In this document: piece after piece, positions 39,359 to 52,700 of the stretch
Layout of the letters: each line of letters begins with the position of its first letter
Numbering within the stretch: position 1 is the first letter of the stretch
Notes under the pieces: model-generated
Database searches by the model: none
What the model was told of the DNA's origin: nothing
The model's input: the letters and a program-made list of their open reading frames with translations, nothing else
Assembly: GCA_949152475.1 (NCBI GenBank)
Contig: OX424566.1
Location: 10,377,177-10,441,176, forward strand
DNA: 64,000 nucleotides
Reading direction: 5' to 3'
Origin: Terebella lapidaria
Taxonomy: Eukaryota; Annelida; Polychaeta; Terebellida; Terebellidae
Translations under genes and position numbers: made by a program

Positions 39359-40707
39359 GGGTAGAAGCCAGGAATAGACCTGGGGATGCCTCACACATTG
39401 AGGATTCCGTTTTAAGTGACGTCATTTCGCCAGATGTATGGTTGCCTAGGGAGACAACGCGAAGCGATATTGATCCACGTGCTGGTTTATTTTGCGCGTG
39501 TGGAAGTCTGGTTTTGGGAAAAGCAAAAATTCCGATGGTATTCCCCGGGATTTGGAGTAGAGAAAGGTTTTGCTGAATGTATGCAATGTCGGCAATTGCG
39601 ATCTGAAAACGAGCTAAATTGACAGGGGTCCTGTTCAACGTCATTTTATGAAAAATTGGTACTATCATGCTCTATAGTGACCTAGATTTTATTGAAGTAC
39701 TATGATTATACTATCACACCCTGTCAACCGTTAAGCCCTAATTTTTTTTTGGAAAGGTGAAACGCACACCCGAAGTTGCCCAATTTAACATTGATTTAAA
39801 TGCAGACAATAATTGGTCATTTCAACCCTTAAGGAATCACAGAAATTTATTTTTTCATGCATCAGGATACTTGAAAAGGCATGAAATGATGAATTGTGTG
39901 ACCACTGAAGATATTCAATACAAATTAAAGAATATTTTGGCATGTTTGGCTGGGCTCCAAGGGAAATGGAAAATTACATGTTAAATACACTGACGGCAAT
40001 GATTGAGAAATTGTCTTCCACACTTATTGGAAGAAATATGTTAATATGTGTACAAATTTGTGTACGAAATAAAAATTATCATTATACAGGATTTACTCGA
40101 GGCCGACTGAGAGCCCAGAAACTGTGGAACACCGCCCCCCCCCCCCCCCCCGCCCCGAGGTTGCAATTGACCAAAAATGGGTCGGCCTGGCGGCGCATCT
40201 GAGACTCATATATAGCATGCCTCGTCACGTGGATATAGCACTGGACCTTACAGTGTGCATCTACATCATAAATATCAGTTGCTTAAAACCTAATAAGCTG
40301 GTTTTTGCAAGTTTTTGTAGTTTTTGCTATGCTTCACAAACAATATATTGCGTTTCTTTTTTAATTAATATGTATTTTTTGTTGGAATTTGTTCAAAATA
40401 ATGTTACTCAGCTAAGGAATATTTCACCAAATTGTATACAGTGCTAATTGCAATCACATCATGTATCAATCCTGAAAATTTGAAACATATCTTAGGAAAA
40501 CTCAATTGGCTGTTGAACAATAAACGTTTGATATAGTGCTCCATTGGTGATTTTCAGCACTAGGGGGTACCGGTATGAATTGTGCTGTTACATGAGAACG
40601 CAATGAGATATGAAGTAGATATTTTAGGTCCTGACTGGCCATATGTCACTCTACCTCATTAGTAGAGTATCAAGTCTCTATTCACAATATCATATATATG
40701 AATTTCA
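39359..40707 (+). repeat. First monomer, internal layout
   Basis: Bases 1-425 of the monomer (39359-about 39783) are related to the dispersed copy at 5055-5476. The remaining 924 bases have no relative elsewhere in the window. They include a 17-C run (40135-40151), an AT-rich part with ATATATGAATTTCA just before the next monomer, and a small inverted repeat (CTCTAC-CTCATTA-GTAGAG, near 40650). Every later monomer is preceded by ATATATGAATTTCA; this first one is preceded by unrelated sequence, which fixes the array edge. Confidence 0.85.
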
Positions 40708-43700
40708 GGGTAGAAGCCAGGAATAGACCTGGGGATGCCTCACACATTGAGGATTCCGTTTTAAGTGACGTCATTTCGCCAGATGTATGGTTGCCTAGGG
40801 AGACAACGCGAAGCGATATTGATCCACGTGCTGGTTTATTTTGCGCGTGTGGAAGTCTGGTTTTGGGAAAAGCAAAAATTCCGATGGTATTCCCCGGGAT
40901 TTGGAGTAGAGAAAGGTTTTGCTGAATGTATGCAATGTCGGCAATTGCGATCTGAAAACGAGCTAAATTGACAGGGGTCCTGTTCAACGTCATTTTATGA
41001 AAAATTGGTACTATCATGCTCTATAGTGACCTAGATTTTATTGAAGTACTATGATTATACTATCACACCCTGTCAACCGTTAAGCCCTAATTTTTTTTTG
41101 GAAAGGTGAAACGCACACCCGAAGTTGCCCAATTTAACATTGATTTAAATGCAGACAATAATTGGTCATTTCAACCCTTAAGGAATCACAGAAATTTATT
41201 TTTTCATGCATCAGGATACTTGAAAAGGCATGAAATGATGAATTGTGTGACCACTGAAGATATTCAATACAAATTAAAGAATATTTTGGCATGTTTGGCT
41301 GGGCTCCAAGGGAAATGGAAAATTACATGTTAAATACACTGACGGCAATGATTGAGAAATTGTCTTCCACACTTATTGGAAGAAATATGTTAATATGTGT
41401 ACAAATTTGTGTACGAAATAAAAATTATCATTATACAGGATTTACTCGAGGCCGACTGAGAGCCCAGAAACTGTGGAACACCGCCCCCCCCCCCCCCCCC
41501 CCGCCCCGAGGTTGCAATTGACCAAAAATGGGTCGGCCTGGCGGCGCATCTGAGACTCATATATAGCATGCCTCGTCACGTGGATATAGCACTGGACCTT
41601 ACAGTGTGCATCTACATCATAAATATCAGTTGCTTAAAACCTAATAAGCTGGTTTTTGCAAGTTTTTGTAGTTTTTGCTATGCTTCACAAACAATATATT
41701 GCGTTTCTTTTTTAATTAATATGTATTTTTTGTTGGAATTTGTTCAAAATAATGTTACTCAGCTAAGGAATATTTCACCAAATTGTATACAGTGCTAATT
41801 GCAATCACATCATGTATCAATCCTGAAAATTTGAAACATATCTTAGGAAAACTCAATTGGCTGTTGAACAATAAACGTTTGATATAGTGCTCCATTGGTG
41901 ATTTTCAGCACTAGGGGGTACCGGTATGAATTGTGCTGTTACATGAGAACGCAATGAGATATGAAGTAGATATTTTAGGTCCTGACTGGCCATATGTCAC
42001 TCTACCTCATTAGTAGAGTATCAAGTCTCTATTCACAATATCATATATATGAATTTCAGGGTAGAAGCCAGGAATAGACCTGGGGATGCCTCACACATTG
42101 AGGATTCCGTTTTAAGTGACGTCATTTCGCCAGATGTATGGTTGCCTAGGGAGACAACGCGAAGCGATATTGATCCACATGCTGGTTTATTTTGCGCGTG
42201 TGGAAGTCTGGTTTTGGGAAAAGCAAAAATTCCGATGGTATTCCCCGGGATTTGGAGTAGAGAAAGGTTTTGCTGAATGTATGCAATGTCGGCAATTGCG
42301 ATCTGAAAACGAGCTAAATTGACAGGGGTCCTGTTCAACGTCATTTTATGAAAAATTGGTACTATCATGCTCTATAGTGACCTAGATTTTATTGAAGTAC
42401 TATGATTATACTATCACACCCTGTCAACCGTTAAGCCCTAATTTTTTTTTGGAAAGGTGAAACGCACACCCGAAGTTGCCCAATTTAACATTGATTTAAA
42501 TGCAGACAATAATTGGTCATTTCAACCCTTAAGGAATCACAGAAATTTATTTTTTCATGCATCAGGATACTTGAAAAGGCATGAAATGATGAATTGTGTG
42601 ACCACTGAAGATATTCAATACAAATTAAAGAATATTTTGGCATGTTTGGCTGGGCTCCAAGGGAAATGGAAAATTACATGTTAAATACACTGACGGCAAT
42701 GATTGAGAAATTGTCTTCCACACTTATTGGAAGAAATATGTTAATATGTGTACAAATTTGTGTACGAAATAAAAATTATCATTATACAGGATTTACTCGA
42801 GGCCGACTGAGAGCCCAGAAACTGTGGAACACCGCCCCCCCCCCCCCCCCCCCCCGCCCCGAGGTTGCAATTGACCAAAAATGGGTCGGCCTGGCGGCGC
42901 ATCTGAGACTCATATATAGCATGCCTCGTCACGTGGATATAGCACTGGACCTTACAGTGTGCATCTACATCATAAATATCAGTTGCTTAAAACCTAATAA
43001 GCTGGTTTTTGCAAGTTTTTGTAGTTTTTGCTATGCTTCACAAACAATATATTGCGTTTCTTTTTTAATTAATATGTATTTTTTGTTGGAATTTGTTCAA
43101 AATAATGTTACTCAGCTAAGGAATATTTCACCAAATTGTATACAGTGCTAATTGCAATCACATCATGTATCAATCCTGAAAATTTGAAACATATCTTAGG
43201 AAAACTCAATTGGCTGTTGAACAATAAACGTTTGATATAGTGCTCCATTGGTGATTTTCAGCACTAGGGGGTACCGGTATGAATTGTGCTGTTACATGAG
43301 AACGCAATGAGATATGAAGTAGATATTTTAGGTCCTGACTGGCCATATGTCACTCTACCTCATTAGTAGAGTATCAAGTCTCTATTCACAATATCATATA
43401 TATGAATTTCAGGGTAGAAGCCAGGAATAGACCTGGGGATGCCTCACACATTGAGGATTCCGTTTTAAGTGACGTCATTTCGCCAGATGTATGGTTGCCT
43501 AGGGAGACAACGCGAAGCGATATTGATCCACGTGCTGGTTTATTTTGCGCGTGTGGAAGTCTGGTTTTGGGAAAAGCAAAAATTCCGATGGTATTCCCCG
43601 GGATTTGGAGTAGAGAAAGGTTTTGCTGAATGTATGCAATGTCGGCAATTGCGATCTGAAAACGAGCTAAATTGACAGGGGTCCTGTTCAACGTCATTTT

Positions 43701-46700
43701 ATGAAAAATTGGTACTATCATGCTCTATAGTGACCTAGATTTTATTGAAGTACTATGATTATACTATCACACCCTGTCAACCGTTAAGCCCTAATTTTTT
43801 TTTGGAAAGGTGAAACGCACACCCGAAGTTGCCCAATTTAACATTGATTTAAATGCAGACAATAATTGGTCATTTCAACCCTTAAGGAATCACAGAAATT
43901 TATTTTTTCATGCATCAGGATACTTGAAAAGGCATGAAATGATGAATTGTGTGACCACTGAAGATATTCAATACAAATTAAAGAATATTTTGGCATGTTT
44001 GGCTGGGCTCCAAGGGAAATGGAAAATTACATGTTAAATACACTGACGGCAATGATTGAGAAATTGTCTTCCACACTTATTGGAAGAAATATGTTAATAT
44101 GTGTACAAATTTGTGTACGAAATAAAAATTATCATTATACAGGATTTACTCGAGGCCGACTGAGAGCCCAGAAACTGTGGAACACCGCCCCCCCCCCCCC
44201 CCCCCGCCCCGAGGTTGCAATTGACCAAAAATGGGTCGGCCTGGCGGCGCATCTGAGACTCATATATAGCATGCCTCGTCACGTGGATATAGCACTGGAC
44301 CTTACAGTGTGCATCTACATCATAAATATCAGTTGCTTAAAACCTAATAAGCTGGTTTTTGCAAGTTTTTGTAGTTTTTGCTATGCTTCACAAACAATAT
44401 ATTGCGTTTCTTTTTTAATTAATATGTATTTTTTGTTGGAATTTGTTCAAAATAATGTTACTCAGCTAAGGAATATTTCACCAAATTGTATACAGTGCTA
44501 ATTGCAATCACATCATGTATCAATCCTGAAAATTTGAAACATATCTTAGGAAAACTCAATTGGCTGTTGAACAATAAACGTTTGATATAGTGCTCCATTG
44601 GTGATTTTCAGCACTAGGGGGTACCGGTATGAATTGTGCTGTTACATGAGAACGCAATGAGATATGAAGTAGATATTTTAGGTCCTGACTGGCCATATGT
44701 CACTCTACCTCATTAGTAGAGTATCAAGTCTCTATTCACAATATCATATATATGAATTTCAGGGTAGAAGCCAGGAATAGACCTGGGGATGCCTCACACA
44801 TTGAGGATTCCGTTTTAAGTGACGTCATTTCGCCAGATGTATGGTTGCCTAGGGAGACAACGCGAAGCGATATTGATCCACGTGCTGGTTTATTTTGCGC
44901 GTGTGGAAGTCTGGTTTTGGGAAAAGCAAAAATTCCGATGGTATTCCCCGGGATTTGGAGTAGAGAAAGGTTTTGCTGAATGTATTGCAATGTCGGCAAT
45001 TGCGATCTGAAAACGAGCTAAATTGACAGGGGTCCTGTTCAACGTCATTTTATGAAAAATTGGTACTATCATGCTCTATAGTGACCTAGATTTTATTGAA
45101 GTACTATGATTATACTATCACACCCTGTCAACCGTTAAGCCCTAATTTTTTTTTGGAAAGGTGAAACGCACACCCGAAGTTGCCCAATTTAACATTGATT
45201 TAAATGCAGACAATAATTGGTCATTTCAACCCTTAAGGAATCACAGAAATTTATTTTTTCATGCATCAGGATACTTGAAAAGGCATGAAATGATGAATTG
45301 TGTGACCACTGAAGATATTCAATACAAATTAAAGAATATTTTGGCATGTTTGGCTGGGCTCCAAGGGAAATGGAAAATTACATGTTAAATACACTGACGG
45401 CAATGATTGAGAAATTGTCTTCCACACTTATTGGAAGAAATATGTTAATATGTGTACAAATTTGTGTACGAAATAAAAATTATCATTATACAGGATTTAC
45501 TCGAGGCCGACTGAGAGCCCAGAAACTGTGGAACACCGCCCCCCCCCCCCCCCCCGCCCCGAGGTTGCAATTGACCAAAAATGGGTCGGCCTGGCGGCGC
45601 ATCTGAGACTCATATATAGCATGCCTCGTCACGTGGATATAGCACTGGACCTTACAGTGTGCATCTACATCATAAATATCAGTTGCTTAAAACCTAATAA
45701 GCTGGTTTTTGCAAGTTTTTGTAGTTTTTGCTATGCTTCACAAACAATATATTGCGTTTCTTTTTTAATTAATATGTATTTTTTGTTGGAATTTGTTCAA
45801 AATAATGTTACTCAGCTAAGGAATATTTCACCAAATTGTATACAGTGCTAATTGCAATCACATCATGTATCAATCCTGAAAATTTGAAACATATCTTAGG
45901 AAAACTCAATTGGCTGTTGAACAATAAACGTTTGATATAGTGCTCCATTGGTGATTTTCAGCACTAGGGGGTACCGGTATGAATTGTGCTGTTACATGAG
46001 AACGCAATGAGATATGAAGTAGATATTTTAGGTCCTGACTGGCCATATGTCACTCTACCTCATTAGTAGAGTATCAAGTCTCTATTCACAATATCATATA
46101 TATGAATTTCAGGGTAGAAGCCAGGAATAGACCTGGGGATGCCTCACACATTGAGGATTCCGTTTTAAGTGACGTCATTTCGCCAGATGTATGGTTGCCT
46201 AGGGAGACAACGCGAAGCGATATTGATCCACGTGCTGGTTTATTTTGCGCGTGTGGAAGTCTGGTTTTGGGAAAAGCAAAAATTCCGATGGTATTCCCCG
46301 GGATTTGGAGTAGAGAAAGGTTTTGCTGAATGTATGCAATGTCGGCAATTGCGATCTGAAAACGAGCTAAATTGACAGGGGTCCTGTTCAACGTCATTTT
46401 ATGAAAAATTGGTACTATCATGCTCTATAGTGACCTAGATTTTATTGAAGTACTATGATTATACTATCACACCCTGTCAACCGTTAAGCCCTAATTTTTT
46501 TTTGGAAAGGTGAAACGCACACCCGAAGTTGCCCAATTTAACATTGATTTAAATGCAGACAATAATTGGTCATTTCAACCCTTAAGGAATCACAGAAATT
46601 TATTTTTTCATGCATCAGGATACTTGAAAAGGCATGAAATGATGAATTGTGTGACCACTGAAGATATTCAATACAAATTAAAGAATATTTTGGCATGTTT

Positions 46701-49700
46701 GGCTGGGCTCCAAGGGAAATGGAAAATTACATGTTAAATACACTGACGGCAATGATTGAGAAATTGTCTTCCACACTTATTGGAAGAAATATGTTAATAT
46801 GTGTACAAATTTGTGTACGAAATAAAAATTATCATTACACAGGATTTACTCGAGGCCGACTGAGAGCCCAGAAACTGTGGAACACCGCCCCCCCCCCCCC
46901 CCCCGCCCCGAGGTTGCAATTGACCAAAAATGGGTCGGCCTGGCGGCGCATCTGAGACTCATATATAGCATGCCTCGTCACGTGGATATAGCACTGGACC
47001 TTACAGTGTGCATCTACATCATAAATATCAGTTGCTTAAAACCTAATAAGCTGGTTTTTGCAAGTTTTTGTAGTTTTTGCTATGCTTCACAAACAATATA
47101 TTGCGTTTCTTTTTTAATTAATATGTATTTTTTGTTGGAATTTGTTCAAAATAATGTTACTCAGCTAAGGAATATTTCACCAAATTGTATACAGTGCTAA
47201 TTGCAATCACATCATGTATCAATCCTGAAAATTTGAAACATATCTTAGGAAAACTCAATTGGCTGTTGAACAATAAACGTTTGATATAGTGCTCCATTGG
47301 TGATTTTCAGCACTAGGGGGTACCGGTATGAATTGTGCTGTTACATGAGAACGCAATGAGATATGAAGTAGATATTTTAGGTCCTGACTGGCCATATGTC
47401 ACTCTACCTCATTAGTAGAGTATCAAGTCTCTATTCACAATATCATATATATGAATTTCAGGGTAGAAGCCAGGAATAGACCTGGGGATGCCTCACACAT
47501 TGAGGATTCCGCTTTAAGTGACGTCATTTCGCCAGATGTATGGTTGCCTAGGGAGACAACGCGAAGCGATATTGATCCACGTGCTGGTTTATTTTGCGCG
47601 TGTGGAAGTCTGGTTTTGGGAAAAGCAAAAATTCCGATGGTATCCGGGATTTGGAGTAGAGAAAGGTTTTGCTGAATGTATGCAATGTCGGCAATTGCGA
47701 TCTGAAAACGAGCTAAATTGACAGGGGTCCTGTTCAACGTCATTTTATGAAAAATTGGTACTATCATGCTCTATAGTGACCTAGATTTTATTGAAGTACT
47801 ATGATTATACTATCACACCCTGTCAACCGTTAAGCCCTAATTTTTTTTTGGAAAGGTGAAACGCACACCCGAAGTTGCCCAATTTAACATTGATTTAAAT
47901 GCAGACAATAATTGGTCATTTCAACCCTTAAGGAATCACAGAAATTTATTTTTTCATGCATCAGGATACTTGAAAAGGCATGAAATGATGAATTGTGTGA
48001 CCACTGAAGATATTCAATACAAATTAAAGAATATTTTGGCATGTTTGGCTGGGCTCCAAGGGAAATGGAAAATTACATGTTAAATACACTGACGGCAATG
48101 ATTGAGAAATTGTCTTCCACACTTATTGGAAGAAATATGTTAATATGTGTACAAATTTGTGTACGAAATAAAAATTATCATTATACAGGATTTACTCGAG
48201 GCCGACTGAGAGCCCAGAAACTGTGGAACACCGCCCCCCCCCCCCCCCCCGCCCCGAGGTTGCAATTGACCAAAAATGGGTCGGCCTGGCGGCGCATCTG
48301 AGACTCATATATAGCATGCCTCGTCACGTGGATATAGCACTGGACCTTACAGTGTGCATCTACATCATAAATATCAGTTGCTTAAAACCTAATAAGCTGG
48401 TTTTTGCAAGTTTTTGTAGTTTTTGCTATGCTTCACAAACAATATATTGCGTTTCTTTTTTAATTAATATGTATTTTTTGTTGGAATTTGTTCAAAATAA
48501 TGTTACTCAGCTAAGGAATATTTCACCAAATTGTATACAGTGCTAATTGCAATCACATCATGTATCAATCCTGAAAATTTGAAACATATCTTAGGAAAAC
48601 TCAATTGGCTGTTGAACAATAAACGTTTGATATAGTGCTCCATTGGTGATTTTCAGCACTAGGGGGTACCGGTATGAATTGTGCTGTTACATGAGAACGC
48701 AATGAGATATGAAGTAGATATTTTAGGTCCTGACTGGCCATATGTCACTCTACCTCATTAGTAGAGTATCAAGTCTCTATTCACAATATCATATATATGA
48801 ATTTCAGGGTAGAAGCCAGGAATAGACCTGGGGATGCCTCACACATTGAGGATTCCGTTTTAAGTGACGTCATTTCGCCAGATGTATGGTTGCCTAGGGA
48901 GACAACGCGAAGCGATATTGATCCACGTGCTGGTTTATTTTGCGCGTGTGGAAGTCTGGTTTTGGGAAAAGCAAAAATTCCGATGGTATTCCCCGGGATT
49001 TGGAGTAGAGAAAGGTTTTGCTGAATGTATGCAATGTCGGCAATTGCGATCTGAAAACGAGCTAAATTGACAGGGGTCCTGTTCAACGTCATTTTATGAA
49101 AAATTGGTACTATCATGCTCTATAGTGACCTAGATTTTATTGAAGTACTATGATTATACTATCACACCCTGTCAACCGTTAAGCCCTAATTTTTTTTTGG
49201 AAAGGTGAAACGCACACCCGAAGTTGCCCAATTTAACATTGATTTAAATGCAGACAATAATTGGTCATTTCAACCCTTAAGGAATCACAGAAATTTATTT
49301 TTTCATGCATCAGGATACTTGAAAAGGCATGAAATGATGAATTGTGTGACCACTGAAGATATTCAATACAAATTAAAGAATATTTTGGCATGTTTGGCTG
49401 GGCTCCAAGGGAAATGGAAAATTACATGTTAAATACACTGACGGCAATGATTGAGAAATTGTCTTCCACACTTATTGGAAGAAATATGTTAATATGTGTA
49501 CAAATTTGTGTACGAAATAAAAATTATCATTATACAGGATTTACTCGAGGCCGACTGAGAGCCCAGAAACTGTGGAACACCGCCCCCCCCCCCCCCCCCG
49601 CCCCGAGGTTGCAATTGACCAAAAATGGGTCGGCCTGGCGGCGCATCTGAGACTCATATATAGCATGCCTCGTCACGTGGATATAGCACTGGACCTTACA

Positions 49701-52700
49701 GTGTGCATCTACATCATAAATATCAGTTGCTTAAAACCTAATAAGCTGGTTTTTGCAAGTTTTTGTAGTTTTTGCTATGCTTCACAAACAATATATTGCG
49801 TTTCTTTTTTAATTAATATGTATTTTTTGTTGGAATTTGTTCAAAATAATGTTACTCAGCTAAGGAATATTTCACCAAATTGTATACAGTGCTAATTGCA
49901 ATCACATCATGTATCAATCCTGAAAATTTGAAACATATCTTAGGAAAACTCAATTGGCTGTTGAACAATAAACGTTTGATATAGTGCTCCATTGGTGATT
50001 TTCAGCACTAGGGGGTACCGGTATGAATTGTGCTGTTACATGAGAACGCAATGAGATATGAAGTAGATATTTTAGGTCCTGACTGGCCATATGTCACTCT
50101 ACCTCATTAGTAGAGTATCAAGTCTCTATTCACAATATCATATATATGAATTTCAGGGTAGAAGCCAGGAATAGACCTGGGGATGCCTCACACATTGAGG
50201 ATTCCGTTTTAAGTGACGTCATTTCGCCAGATGTATGGTTGCCTAGGGAGACAACGCGAAGCGATATTGATCCACGTGCTGGTTTATTTTGCGCGTGTGG
50301 AAGTCTGGTTTTGGGAAAAGCAAAAATTCCGATGGTATTCCCCGGGATTTGGAGTAGAGAAAGGTTTTGCTGAATGTATGCAATGTCGGCAATTGCGATC
50401 TGAAAACGAGCTAAATTGACAGGGGTCCTGTTCAACGTCATTTTATGAAAAATTGGTACTATCATGCTCTATAGTGACCTAGATTTTATTGAAGTACTAT
50501 GATTATACTATCACACCCTGTCAACCGTTAAGCCCTAATTTTTTTTTGGAAAGGTGAAACGCACACCCGAAGTTGCCCAATTTAACATTGATTTAAATGC
50601 AGACAATAATTGGTCATTTCAACCCTTAAGGAATCACAGAAATTTATTTTTTCATGCATCAGGATACTTGAAAAGGCATGAAATGATGAATTGTGTGACC
50701 ACTGAAGATATTCAATACAAATTAAAGAATATTTTGGCATGTTTGGCTGGGCTCCAAGGGAAATGGAAAATTACATGTTAAATACACTGACGGCAATGAT
50801 TGAGAAATTGTCTTCCACACTTATTGGAAGAAATATGTTAATATGTGTACAAATTTGTGTACGAAATAAAAATTATCATTATACAGGATTTACTCGAGGC
50901 CGACTGAGAGCCCAGAAACTGTGGAACACCGCCCCCCCCCCCCCCCCGCCCCGAGGTTGCAATTGACCAAAAATGGGTCGGCCTGGCGGCGCATCTGAGA
51001 CTCATATATAGCATGCCTCGTCACGTGGATATAGCACTGGACCTTACAGTGTGCATCTACATCATAAATATCAGTTGCTTAAAACCTAATAAGCTGGTTT
51101 TTGCAAGTTTTTGTAGTTTTTGCTATGCTTCACAAACAATATATTGCGTTTCTTTTTTAATTAATATGTATTTTTTGTTGGAATTTGTTCAAAATAATGT
51201 TACTCAGCTAAGGAATATTTCACCAAATTGTATACAGTGCTAATTGCAATCACATCATGTATCAATCCTGAAAATTTGAAACATATCTTAGGAAAACTCA
51301 ATTGGCTGTTGAACAATAAACGTTTGATATAGTGCTCCATTGGTGATTTTCAGCACTAGGGGGTACCGGTATGAATTGTGCTGTTACATGAGAACGCAAT
51401 GAGATATGAAGTAGATATTTTAGGTCCTGACTGGCCATATGTCACTCTACCTCATTAGTAGAGTATCAAGTCTCTATTCACAATATCATATATATGAATT
51501 TCAGGGTAGAAGCCAGGAATAGACCTGGGGATGCCTCACACATTGAGGATTCCGTTTTAAGTGACGTCATTTCGCCAGATGTATGGTTGCCTAGGGAGAC
51601 AACGCGAAGCGATATTGATCCACGTGCTGGTTTATTTTGCGCGTGTGGAAGTCTGGTTTTGGGAAAAGCAAAAATTCCGATGGTATTCCCCGGGATTTGG
51701 AGTAGAGAAAGGTTTTGCTGAATGTATGCAATGTCGGCAATTGCGATCTGAAAACGAGCTAAATTGACAGGGGTCCTGTTCAACGTCATTTTATGAAAAA
51801 TTGGTACTATCATGCTCTATAGTGACCTAGATTTTATTGAAGTACTATGATTATACTATCACACCCTGTCAACCGTTAAGCCCTAATTTTTTTTTGGAAA
51901 GGTGAAACGCACACCCGAAGTTGCCCAATTTAACATTGATTTAAATGCAGACAATAATTGGTCATTTCAACCCTTAAGGAATCACAGAAATTTATTTTTT
52001 CATGCATCAGGATACTTGAAAAGGCATGAAATGATGAATTGTGTGACCACTGAAGATATTCAATACAAATTAAAGAATATTTTGGCATGTTTGGCTGGGC
52101 TCCAAGGGAAATGGAAAATTACATGTTAAATACACTGACGGCAATGATTGAGAAATTGTCTTCCACACTTATTGGAAGAAATATGTTAATATGTGTACAA
52201 ATTTGTGTACGAAATAAAAATTATCATTATACAGGATTTACTCGAGGCCGACTGAGAGCCCAGAAACTGTGGAACACCGCCCCCCCCCCCCCCCCGCCCC
52301 GAGGTTGCAATTGACCAAAAATGGGTCGGCCTGGCGGCGCATCTGAGACTCATATATAGCATGCCTCGTCACGTGGATATAGCACTGGACCTTACAGTGT
52401 GCATCTACATCATAAATATCAGTTGCTTAAAACCTAATAAGCTGGTTTTTGCAAGTTTTTGTAGTTTTTGCTATGCTTCACAAACAATATATTGCGTTTC
52501 TTTTTTAATTAATATGTATTTTTTGTTGGAATTTGTTCAAAATAATGTTACTCAGCTAAGGAATATTTCACCAAATTGTATACAGTGCTAATTGCAATCA
52601 CATCATGTATCAATCCTGAAAATTTGAAACATATCTTAGGAAAACTCAATTGGCTGTTGAACAATAAACGTTTGATATAGTGCTCCATTGGTGATTTTCA

